A stretch of 64,000 nucleotides of DNA from Mycobacterium malmoense (GTDB lineage: Bacteria > Actinomycetota > Actinomycetes > Mycobacteriales > Mycobacteriaceae), in assembly GCF_019645855.1 (NCBI RefSeq), contig NZ_CP080999.1, positions 992,001 to 1,056,000 on the forward strand, written 5' to 3'. The notes under the pieces are model-generated. The model was not told the DNA's origin. It saw only the letters and a list, made by a program, of their open reading frames with translations, and did no database searches. How positions within the stretch are numbered: position 1 is the stretch's first letter; every line of letters begins with the position of its first letter. Position numbers and translations under genes: made by a program. Of this stretch, positions 34,083 to 43,057 are shown piece by piece.

Positions 34083-36449
34083 TCACTGACTCCGGGACAC
34101 CACGCGGCGGTGCAGCGGCTCGCGTCCCGGCGGCTGCTGCGGCGGCGGCAGTAGCGGCTTGCGGGTGCGCACCGCGATGGTCGTCGGCGAATCGGTGTTC
34201 AGTGTGAGTTCGTCACCGGCGTGCCGGATGGTCAGCTCGTGACCGGGCCCGTCGCGAACCGTGTAGGTGACGTCGGAGTGGTTGACGTCGACGGTCAGCC
34301 GGAAATCCCGCCACCGCAGCCGGAACCGCAGTCGCGAAATGCCTTCGGGCAGTTGGGGATCCAGCGACAGGATGCCCTCGTCGTCGCGCAGGCCGCCAAA
34401 CCCCACGACCAGCGCCGTCCAGGCTCCGGCGAGCGAGGCCATGTGCAACCCGTCGCGGGTGTTGTGGTGCAGGTCGCGCAGGTCGATCAGCGCGGCCTCG
34501 TAGGCATAGTCATGGGCCAGCTCCAGATGCCCGACCTCGGCACACATCACCGCCTGGGTGCAGGCCGACAGCGACGAGTCGCGCACCATGCGCCGCTCGT
34601 AGTAGTCGACGTTGCGCGCCTTCTGTTCGTCTGTGAACGCATGACTCTGCCACTGCATCGCCAGCACCAGGTCGGCCTGCTTGATCACCTGGGCGGGGTA
34701 GAGCCGCACGTAGGCCTCGTGCAACAGCAACGGGTAGGTGGTGTTGGCTTCGAAGTCCCACTCCGCAAAGGTGGTGAACCCCTCGCACTGCTGATGGACG
34801 CCCAGCTCGGCGTCGTAGGGAATGTGGACGGCGTCGGCCGCGTCGCGCCAGGCGGCGGTCTCCTCGGTGGTGACGCCCATCGCCTCCGCAGCTTCGGGGT
34901 GACGGTTGCAGGCGTCGGCGGCGGTGATCAGGTTGTGTGCCGCCATCAGGTTCGTGAAGACGTTGTCGCGGACGATCGCCGTGTATTCGTCGGGTCCGGT
35001 GACGCCGTCGAGGTGCCAGACGCCGTGCCGGTCATGGTGGCCGAGCGAGAGCCACAGCCGGGCGGTCTCGATCAGCACCGCAAGGCCGCACTCCTCCTCC
35101 AGCGAGGGGTCGCCGGTGACGGTGCGGTACCGCTCGAAGGCCATGGCGACGTCGGCGTTGATGTGCCAGGCCGCCGTGCCGGCCGGCCAGTAGGCCGAGC
35201 ACTCCTGGCCGCGGATGGTGCGCCAGGGAAAGCTGGCCCCGGCCAGGCCGAGCTCGGCCGCCCGCTCCTTGGCCAGGCCCAGGGTCGACGCCCGCCACCG
35301 CAGCGCGTCGGCGACGGCATGCGGCGCGGTGTAGGTGAGCACCGGCAACACGTAAGCCTCGGTGTCCCAGAAGGCGTGGCCGTCGTAGCCGGTTCCGGTG
35401 AGCCCCTTGGCGGGGATCGCGCGGCGTTCGGCGCGCGCGCTGGCCTGTAACAGGTGAAACAGCCCGAACCGGACCGCCTGCTGGGATTCGGGGTCACCCT
35501 CGACCTCGACGTCCGCGCAATCCCAGAACTCGTCGAGATAGGCCCGTTGCGAATCCAGCAGCCCCTGCCACCCGCTGTAACGGGCGCTGTGTATCGCGGC
35601 GGCGGCCTGGTCGCGCAGTGCCGGGCGGGAGCGCATGCTTGACCAGCCGTACGCCAGGTATTTGACGATGCGCAGCTTCTGTCCCGCACGCAGCCCGCAG
35701 ATCACCGTGGTCCGCCCCAGGTCGGGACGGGCGTCGGTGCTGAACTCGACGCGCCCGGGAACGTCGATCTCGTGATCCATCGCGGCGGACACCATCAGGG
35801 CGCTGCTGCGGGTCCGATGCATGAGAAGCGCTGAAGTTTCGGTGCTTTCGTGGTCGACGGCCTCCAGCGGGTTCTCCAGAATGGCCGACACCCGCGGGTC
35901 GCCCGAGGTCACCGGCTGGTCCTCGTTGGTGACCAGTTCGGACTGCACGGTCACGCGGACGAATTCGCCGACCGCTTCGACGACGTATTCGATGGCGGCC
36001 ACGCCACGCTGAGCCAGTGACACCAGCCGGGTGGACACCACCCTGACCTGCTTGCCGGCCGGCGAGCGCCAGTGCGCGCGGCGGGTCAGTGTCCCGGCGC
36101 GCAGGTCGAGAACCCTTTCATGCGAGAGCAATTCGCCGTAGCGGACGTCGAACGGCTCGTCCTCGACCAGCAGCCTGATGATCTTGCCGTTGGTGACGTC
36201 GACGATGGTCTGGCCCGCCTCCGGATAGCCGTAGCCGGCCTCGGCGTACGGCAGCGGCCGGATTTCGTAGAAGGAGTTCAGGTAGGTGCCGGGCAGGCCG
36301 TGCGGCTCGCCTTCGTCGAGGTTGCCGCGCAACCCGATGTGCCCGTTGGACAAGGTGAACAGGGATTCCGACTGGGCCAACAGGTTCAGGTCGAGCCGGG
36401 TCTCGCGGACCTGCCACGGTTCGACGGGAAATGCCTCGTCAGTAATCAT
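34083..36449 (-). CDS. Glycoside hydrolase family 65 protein (Rv3401-like)
   Basis: 788-residue GH65 protein, a family of inverting disaccharide phosphorylases and hydrolases acting on trehalose, kojibiose or maltose. Features are the N-terminal beta-sandwich (SLFTLSNGHIGLRGNLDEGE), the (alpha/alpha)6 barrel with YDGHAFWDTEAYVLPVL, and GVTGPDEYTAIVRDN with the general acid near Glu487. A C-terminal beta domain follows. ATG 36449 is chosen although the frame stays open far upstream through the next gene. It overlaps by 4 bases with a beta-phosphoglucomutase gene, so a phosphorylase yielding beta-glucose-1-phosphate is the likeliest reading. Confidence 0.93.
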   Translation of the reverse strand: MITDEAFPVEPWQVRETRLDLNLLAQSESLFTLSNGHIGLRGNLDEGEPHGLPGTYLNSFYEIRPLPYAEAGYGYPEAGQTIVDVTNGKIIRLLVEDEPFDVRYGELLSHERVLDLRAGTLTRRAHWRSPAGKQVRVVSTRLVSLAQRGVAAIEYVVEAVGEFVRVTVQSELVTNEDQPVTSGDPRVSAILENPLEAVDHESTETSALLMHRTRSSALMVSAAMDHEIDVPGRVEFSTDARPDLGRTTVICGLRAGQKLRIVKYLAYGWSSMRSRPALRDQAAAAIHSARYSGWQGLLDSQRAYLDEFWDCADVEVEGDPESQQAVRFGLFHLLQASARAERRAIPAKGLTGTGYDGHAFWDTEAYVLPVLTYTAPHAVADALRWRASTLGLAKERAAELGLAGASFPWRTIRGQECSAYWPAGTAAWHINADVAMAFERYRTVTGDPSLEEECGLAVLIETARLWLSLGHHDRHGVWHLDGVTGPDEYTAIVRDNVFTNLMAAHNLITAADACNRHPEAAEAMGVTTEETAAWRDAADAVHIPYDAELGVHQQCEGFTTFAEWDFEANTTYPLLLHEAYVRLYPAQVIKQADLVLAMQWQSHAFTDEQKARNVDYYERRMVRDSSLSACTQAVMCAEVGHLELAHDYAYEAALIDLRDLHHNTRDGLHMASLAGAWTALVVGFGGLRDDEGILSLDPQLPEGISRLRFRLRWRDFRLTVDVNHSDVTYTVRDGPGHELTIRHAGDELTLNTDSPTTIAVRTRKPLLPPPQQPPGREPLHRRVVSRSQ

Positions 36450-37240
36450 GACTGCAGCAGCTCGGCCAGATCGGTGACCACCACGTCGGCGCCGTTGCGG
36501 CGCAGATCTTCTGCCTGGCCCACGCGGTCGACGCCCACCACGAAGCCGAAGTTGCCGGCGCGGCCGGCCTGCACGCCCGACAGCGCGTCCTCGAAGACGG
36601 CCGCGGCGGCGGGGCCCACGCCCAGCATCTGCGCGCCGCGCAGGTAGGAGTCGGGGGCCGGCTTGCCGGCGATGTGCTCGTCGCGCAGCGTGATCCCGTC
36701 CACCCGCTGCTGGACGAACCGGTCGAGCCCGGTGATCTCGAGCACGTCGCGGGTGTTGGCGCTCGAGGAGACCACCGCGATGCCCAGCCCCGCGGCCGAG
36801 GCCGCCTCCAGATAGCGACGCGACCCCTCGAACACCTCGACGCCGTCGTCGTGCAGGACCTTCTGGAACATCTCGTTCTTGCGGTTGCCCAGGCCGTATA
36901 TCGTCTCGGCGTCGTCGGGGTCGTCCGGAGTGCCGTCGGGCAGGTCGATTCCCCGGCTGTTCAAAAACGACCGGACCCCGTCCTCGCGTTTCTTGCCGTC
37001 GACGTATTTCCGGTAGTCCGCGGCCGCGTCGAAGGGGACGAACTTTTCTCCCGTCCGCTTGGCCCGCTGCGACAGATAGGCGTCGAACATCACTTTCCAG
37101 GCCTTGGTATGCACGCTCGCGGTATCGGTGAGCACGCCGTCGAGGTCGAACAGGCAGGCATGCACCTTCTCCGGCAGACCCAGCACGGCGGACCCTCGCT
37201 CTCTGCGGTATCGGGGGTTGGGCGGTATCCACTCCACCAT
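36446..37240 (-). CDS. Beta-phosphoglucomutase-type HAD phosphatase (Rv3400-like)
   Basis: HAD-superfamily protein of 264 residues. ACLFDLDGVLTDTASVHTKA gives the nucleophile and acid aspartates. DYRKYVDGKKREDGVRSFL matches the beta-PGM cap. VVSSSANTRDVL carries the motif-II serine, AGKPAPDSYLRGAQ the lysine and VFEDALSGVQAGRAG the acidic motif. Expected reaction: beta-glucose-1-phosphate to glucose-6-phosphate. Its gene precedes GH65 on the minus strand with a 4-base overlap. ATG 37240 fits Rv3400; guaA is divergent. Confidence 0.92.
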   Translation of the reverse strand: MVEWIPPNPRYRRERGSAVLGLPEKVHACLFDLDGVLTDTASVHTKAWKVMFDAYLSQRAKRTGEKFVPFDAAADYRKYVDGKKREDGVRSFLNSRGIDLPDGTPDDPDDAETIYGLGNRKNEMFQKVLHDDGVEVFEGSRRYLEAASAAGLGIAVVSSSANTRDVLEITGLDRFVQQRVDGITLRDEHIAGKPAPDSYLRGAQMLGVGPAAAAVFEDALSGVQAGRAGNFGFVVGVDRVGQAEDLRRNGADVVVTDLAELLQS

Positions 37241-37343
37241 GCCGGGCTGTGTGCCGCCATGCGGGGCTGTGTCGCCAGCGATCACCGGCCGTTGCGGCGC
37301 GCGGCGGCAGCCAGCATGCCGGCGGCCACTAGACTCGGTGCCC

Positions 37344-38897
<1,554 letters not shown>

Positions 38898-38952
38898 CTT
38901 AGGTTTCGTTGTTCGCTGCCGCTGCGTGCGCGGGAGGCCGTGGCGTTTGAGG

Positions 38953-39267
38953 CTACGCCAGCGCCAGGTGGCGGGCAGCGATAACTTCGTGCCCCGCCGC
39001 CGGCAACGCACCAGCGTCGTCGCAGCCCACGGCGCGTAGCGCCGCTCGTAAGGTGCTCAGCGCGTTGATGAGAGAGTCCTCGGACGCATCCGGCACATCA
39101 ATCGTCCAGGTTGCTGCCAGATCGGCCGCGACCGCCGTGTAGTCAGGCTCGACCCCGAGTTTGGCCAACTGGTCCGCGACGGAATCTAGGAACGCCTCGA
39201 AGCTGGCGTGATCGTTAGAACTGCCGCCAGGCGTAAATCGCATCTCGATCTCGTAATATCCAGGCAT
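38953..39267 (-). CDS. Small cassette protein, possible antitoxin/partner
   Basis: 104-residue acidic protein, not recognised with certainty. It starts MPGYYEIEMRFTPGG, followed by two helical stretches with WTIDVPDASEDSLINALSTL between them, which suggests a small alpha/beta fold. Its ATG comes one base after the stop of the HicA-like gene (TGAaATG) and has AGAGG eight bases upstream, so the two are co-translated. The order HicA-like protein first, acidic partner second resembles HicAB-type toxin-antitoxin operons. The antitoxin role is an inference. Confidence 0.65.
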   Translation of the reverse strand: MPGYYEIEMRFTPGGSSNDHASFEAFLDSVADQLAKLGVEPDYTAVAADLAATWTIDVPDASEDSLINALSTLRAALRAVGCDDAGALPAAGHEVIAARHLALA

Positions 39268-39268
39268 T

Positions 39269-39532
39269 TCACTCGCCTCTCAACTCGTCCCAACACGTCG
39301 CACGGGAGAGCTGCCCTCGTAGTTGTCTTTCATAGTAGGGGTTTGACGGGCTGAGCTTCACCGTTTTTATATGCCCCCGGTCACACGGGCATTTCATCTT
39401 GAAATACCTGTTCGGCCGCTTTTCAATACGCCAACCTTTAGCTTCCGCCTCCCGTAGAACCTGTTCAAGCTCACGCTTGGGATGCTTTGGTCGGCTCACC
39501 GAATTACCGCCCGCAACGTTGCTCGACGCCAT
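39269..39532 (-). CDS. HicA/YcfA-like small basic protein, candidate toxin
   Basis: Basic protein of 87 residues from ATG 39532 (a GTG at 39499 would give 76). The region KHPKRELEQVLREAEAKGWR, then RYFKMKCPCDRGHIKTVKL and NPYYERQLRGQL, follows the beta-alpha-beta-beta-alpha pattern of HicA-like dsRNA-binding toxins. They share the 'EAEAKGWR ... CP' and 'SPxNPxxxxxQLR' rhythm. The short Cys-Pro-Cys and His could be catalytic or structural. First gene of a two-gene operon inside the guaA-end cassette. Toxicity is not shown by sequence. Confidence 0.65.
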   Translation of the reverse strand: MASSNVAGGNSVSRPKHPKRELEQVLREAEAKGWRIEKRPNRYFKMKCPCDRGHIKTVKLSPSNPYYERQLRGQLSRATCWDELRGE

Positions 39533-39589
39533 CCATAACGTTCAACGTAGTACGTGCGTTCCGCGCCGACAGACATCGGCGAGGTCACC

Positions 39590-39697
39590 ACCCGGATCAC
39601 CAACGAGGTGCCCGAGGTCAACCGCGTGGTGCTGGACATCACCAGCAAGCCGCCGGGCACTATCGAGTGGGAATAGCTTAGGTTTCGTTGTTTGCTG
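39590..39697. repeat. Direct repeat, right copy (duplicated guaA end)
   Basis: Second copy of the guaA 3'-end repeat, 106/108 identical to 38811-38918, with an in-frame but headless guaA tail and stop codon. It lies next to the Rv3395A-like gene, which suggests it is the original chromosomal junction and that the upstream copy came with the cassette. Confidence 0.93.
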
Positions 39698-39771
39698 GAG
39701 CTGCAACTGTCGATGCCCCTTTTCGGGAAGTGCGTTGCCAGAAGCACTTTCGCGGCGCTGCTACGCGTGCG

Positions 39772-40392
39772 TTACTCCACGAATTCGCGCCTACCGTGGG
39801 CGATGGCGACCGCATTCCAGTTCCCGCCCGCCTCGTCGACGAGTCGGCGGGCAACGTCGAGATCGCCGTTACCGGCGACCAGGATCAAGGTGTGGTCGGT
39901 GATGGTGACCGAGCCCCCGTGTAGTCGCTGGTGGGCGGCCGCATCGGCCACGAACGCATCGCGGAAGCGCGCGACGTCGACGTCGGGCACGGTGATGGCA
40001 ATCGCATTGGCTTCCGGCGCGTTTCGCGGCAGGTAGTCGAATATCAGCACCGCTTCCTGGTTGAACTGGCGGCGCAGCGCCTCAGCGGCGGTGTGCAACG
40101 AACCGTCGGCGCCGCACAGGTGAAATTCGCGCGAGCGCTCAAAGGTGATCTGCCGCAGCTTATTTGACCAGAACACGCCGTCGAGCGGGGTCGATCCCGT
40201 CACCGTCACGCCGGTCTGTGCGATCGTCACGTCGGCTTGTAGCTCGAACAGGGGATCGGTGCTGTCGGTGGCGAATAGCTCCGCCGGTTGGCAGGCACTG
40301 ACGTCGGCCCCGGCCGGCCCAACGCCGAGCCACAACAAGAGCGCCGCCAGTACAGAAAGGGCTCCGCGCGATCGCACAAGGCAGCGTCTCAC
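39772..40392 (-). CDS. Secreted or membrane-anchored protein (Rv3395A-like)
   Basis: 206-residue protein with GTG start at 40392. The basic N-terminus and hydrophobic core SVLAALLLWLGVGPAGA, then ADVSACQ, read as a Sec signal peptide with cleavage near residue 29. The mature part is alpha/beta with GVFWSNKLRQITFERSREF and TITDHTLILVAGNGDLDVARRL and no enzyme motif. It faces imuA' divergently, and the SOS box lies 46 bases upstream of its start, so damage control of this gene is also possible. Function unknown. Confidence 0.8.
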   Translation of the reverse strand: MRRCLVRSRGALSVLAALLLWLGVGPAGADVSACQPAELFATDSTDPLFELQADVTIAQTGVTVTGSTPLDGVFWSNKLRQITFERSREFHLCGADGSLHTAAEALRRQFNQEAVLIFDYLPRNAPEANAIAITVPDVDVARFRDAFVADAAAHQRLHGGSVTITDHTLILVAGNGDLDVARRLVDEAGGNWNAVAIAHGRREFVE

Positions 40393-40437
40393 GCGCCGCT
40401 TGACGGCTGTCGGAGGGCGGGTGTTTACTCGAGCTTA

Positions 40438-40453
40438 TCGAACATACATTCGA
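40438..40453. promoter_or_regulatory. LexA SOS box upstream of imuA'-imuB
   Basis: TCGAACATACATTCGA: the mycobacterial/Gram-positive SOS box TCGAAC-N4-GTTCGA with one deviation. It lies 36 bases before the imuA' start. An almost identical box precedes dnaE2 at 59481-59496. Confidence 0.88.
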
Positions 40454-40488
40454 GAATAGTTCGGTGAGCGTGGGCGGGAGGCTACGTC

Positions 40489-41166
40489 ATGACTGCGGCT
40501 TTCGCCTCCGGCCCGCGGCAGGAAAACCACGCTGAACAGCTCGAATCGCTGCGTCGGCGGATGGCTGGGATGTCCGGGAAGGTCGTTGACCGCGCCGATG
40601 GCCTGCTGCCGGAATTGGAATCCCGGCTAGCGCTCCCACCGTGGCTCGCGGAGATGCTGCCGGTGCCCTTGCCGCGGGGGACGGTGGCGGTGCTGTCGGG
40701 GGCCAAGTCGCTGCTGTTGAGCGTGGTGGCCGCGGTGACGGCGGCCGGGGGCAACGCGGCCATCGTCGGCCAGCCGGACATCGGGCTGCTGGCCGCCGTG
40801 GAGATGGGGGCGGATCTGAGCCGGCTCGCGGTGATACCGGATCCCGGTACCGATCCGCTGGAGGTGGCCGCGGTGCTCATCGACGGCATGGACCTGGTGG
40901 TCCTCGGTCTGGGCGGGCGCCCGGTCCCGCACACCCGGGCGCGCGCGTTGGTGGCCCGCGCCCGCCTCAAGGGCTGCACCCTGCTGGTCACCGACGGCGA
41001 CTGGCAAGGGGCGCCGACCCGGCTTGCGGCCCGGGTCTGCGGATACGAGATCACACCGGCTCATCGGAGGGTGCCCGCTCCCGGGTTCGGACGGATCAGC
41101 AAGGTGCGGCTGCAGGTCAGCGGGGTGTGCGCGGGACGGACGATTGACCGGGTGCGAGCTGGGTGA
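40489..41166 (+). CDS. imuA': Mutasome accessory protein ImuA'
   Basis: 225-residue RecA-like protein lacking a proper Walker A. Required with ImuB for DnaE2-dependent damage tolerance and mutagenesis in mycobacteria. The ATG at 40489 follows GCGGGAGG. Segments LPRGTVAVLSGAKSLLLSVV (degenerate P-loop place), GGNAAIVGQPDIGLLAAVEM and GMDLVVLGLGGRP recall the RecA/ImuA core. imuB starts 7 bases after its stop. The SOS box upstream predicts induction by DNA damage. Confidence 0.92.
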   Translation: MTAAFASGPRQENHAEQLESLRRRMAGMSGKVVDRADGLLPELESRLALPPWLAEMLPVPLPRGTVAVLSGAKSLLLSVVAAVTAAGGNAAIVGQPDIGLLAAVEMGADLSRLAVIPDPGTDPLEVAAVLIDGMDLVVLGLGGRPVPHTRARALVARARLKGCTLLVTDGDWQGAPTRLAARVCGYEITPAHRRVPAPGFGRISKVRLQVSGVCAGRTIDRVRAG

Positions 41167-41172
41167 GTACGG

Positions 41173-42753
41173 GTGAGTTTCGGGACCTCCCGGGTTTTGG
41201 CGATCTGGTGCATGGACTGGCCCGCGGTCGCGGCGGCAGCAGCGGCGGGTCTGCCCGCGACGGCCCCGGTCGCGGTCACCCTGGCCAACCGGGTGATCGC
41301 CTGTTCGTCGGCTGCCCGCGCGGCGGGGGTGCGGCGGGGGTTGCGACGGCGGGAGGCGGCGGCCCGTTGTCCGCAACTGCACGTCGCGACCGCCGACGCC
41401 GACCGCGACGCCCGCTTCTTCGAAGGGGTGATCGCGGCGGTGGACGATCTGGTGCCCCGCGCCGAGGTGCTGCGGCCCGGGCTCATGGTGCTGCCGGTGC
41501 GTGGGGCGGCCCGCTATTTCGGGTCCGAGGCCCACGCCGCCGAACGGCTGATCGACGCGGTGGCCGTGAGTTCAGCGGCTGGCGCCGAGTGTCAGGTCGG
41601 GATCGCCGACCAGTTGCCCACCGCGGTCTTCGCCGCGCGGGCGGGCCGGGTCGTGGAGCCGGGAGGCGACGCAAGGTTTCTGTCGGTGCTGTCGATCCGG
41701 CAGCTGGCCACCGAGCCGAGCCTGTCCGGTCCGGGGCGAGAAGAACTGGCGGATCTGTTGTGGCGCATGGGGATTCGTACCATCGGGCGGTTCGCCGCGC
41801 TGTCACGCACCGACGTGGCTTCCCGGTTCGGCGCCGACGGGGTGGCCGCGCACCGGTTCGCCCGCGGCGAACCCGAGCGGGGACCGTCCGGGCGGGAACC
41901 GCCGCCGGAACTCGAGGCCGTGCTGGACTGCGATCCGCCGATCGATCGGGTCGATGCCGCGGCGTTTGCCGGGCGCTCGCTGGCCGGCACGCTGCACCGG
42001 GCGCTGATGGCCGCCGGCGTGGGTTGCACCCGGCTGGCCATTCATGCCGTCACCGCCAACGGTGAAGAGCTGACCCGGGTGTGGCGGTGCGCCGAGCCGT
42101 TGACCGAGGACGCCACCGCCGATCGGGTGCGCTGGCAACTGGACGGGTGGTTGAGCAATCGGACCGCCTCTCGTCGTCCTCTCGATGCGCCGGTGACACT
42201 GCTGCGGCTGCACGCGGTGGAGGTGGTGTCGGCCGAGGCGTTGCAGTTGCCGTTGTGGGGTGGCCTCGGCGAGGAGGACCGGCTGCGGGCGCGCCGGGCG
42301 CTGGTGCGGGTGCAGGGCTTGCTCGGTCCGGAGGCGGTGTTGGTGCCGGTGTTGTCGGGTGGTCGCGGGCCTGCCGAGCGGATCACGTTGATCCCGCTGG
42401 GTGATGAGGCGGCGCCGGGCGCCGATCCGGGGTTGCCGTGGCCCGGTCAGCTGCCGGAGCCGTCGCCGGCGGTGTTGCTCGACGATCCGGTGGAATTGCT
42501 TGATCTCCAGGGGAATCCGGTAAGGGTGAGCGGTCGGGGGATGTTTTCGGCCGACCCCGCGCTGTTGACGGTGCGGGGTCGAGACGAGCGGGTGTGCTGG
42601 TGGGCGGGACCCTGGTTGGTCGACGAGCGGTGGTGGGATCCCGACCTGACCCAGGGGCGCACCGCCCGCGCTCAGGTCTTGCTGGAGGGGGAGCGGGCGT
42701 TTCTGCTGTGCTACCGCCAGCGGCGCTGGTGCCTGGAGGGCAGCTACGAGTAA
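41173..42753 (+). CDS. imuB: Y-family-like mutasome scaffold ImuB
   Basis: 526-residue Y-family polymerase homologue that lacks polymerase activity and links DnaE2 and ImuA' to the sliding clamp. The N-terminus VLAIWCMDWPAVAAAAAAG has no catalytic DxD; palm and little-finger regions are recognisable to ~350. At residues 358-363 lies QLPLWG, the beta-clamp-binding motif shown to be essential in M. tuberculosis ImuB. The C-terminal ~160 residues form the interaction domain. GTG start at 41173, coupled to imuA'. Confidence 0.94.
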   Translation: MSFGTSRVLAIWCMDWPAVAAAAAAGLPATAPVAVTLANRVIACSSAARAAGVRRGLRRREAAARCPQLHVATADADRDARFFEGVIAAVDDLVPRAEVLRPGLMVLPVRGAARYFGSEAHAAERLIDAVAVSSAAGAECQVGIADQLPTAVFAARAGRVVEPGGDARFLSVLSIRQLATEPSLSGPGREELADLLWRMGIRTIGRFAALSRTDVASRFGADGVAAHRFARGEPERGPSGREPPPELEAVLDCDPPIDRVDAAAFAGRSLAGTLHRALMAAGVGCTRLAIHAVTANGEELTRVWRCAEPLTEDATADRVRWQLDGWLSNRTASRRPLDAPVTLLRLHAVEVVSAEALQLPLWGGLGEEDRLRARRALVRVQGLLGPEAVLVPVLSGGRGPAERITLIPLGDEAAPGADPGLPWPGQLPEPSPAVLLDDPVELLDLQGNPVRVSGRGMFSADPALLTVRGRDERVCWWAGPWLVDERWWDPDLTQGRTARAQVLLEGERAFLLCYRQRRWCLEGSYE

Positions 42754-43057
42754 CGGTGGGTGTCGGCGTGGGAGGGCTTCCGCATGGGGTTTGCTGGTCG
42801 TATCGCACGAGTGTGGCAAATATATGCTACGGGTCGGCCCTAGGTAGTTGCGTGTTGAACTAAAATTCGGGGGGGGGGGTAACTCCAGGCTATTTTAAAT
42901 GCATTCGAACATTGATTACGCTTCCTTACATAGTTTGCGAGAAGCGATGTTTGCGCGACCAAGTTGACCGATATCAGCCTAACTCGCCCGAATCTCAGGT
43001 CGTTCTCAGCTACTTTCTGACCATCCGATTTTGACTCACCGATCAAAGGAGATGGTC
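42754..43057. other. AT-rich leader with G11 tract
   Basis: About 300 bases between imuB and the porin-like gene, AT-richer than the flanks. It contains an uninterrupted run of eleven G residues at 42869-42879, about 180 bases before the next start. No gene is recognised. The run is a candidate slippage site affecting promoter spacing. Confidence 0.6.

Larger units (their letters stand above)
38919..39697. mobile_element. Integrase-less cassette in guaA 3' end
   Basis: Segment of one repeat period (779 bp) placed between the intact guaA and the duplicated guaA 3' end. It carries two coupled minus-strand genes and no recombinase. guaA 3' ends are a known target of tyrosine-recombinase islands in several bacterial phyla; the duplicated target that keeps the host gene whole is their usual footprint. 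That this one was moved by an integrase in trans is inference. Confidence 0.7.

Noticed and set aside
36450..37232. N-terminal extension of the GH65 frame through the phosphoglucomutase gene
   Set aside because: The overlapping frame is the real HAD protein, and GH65 homology begins at ATG 36449; the extension is Arg/Gly-rich noise.
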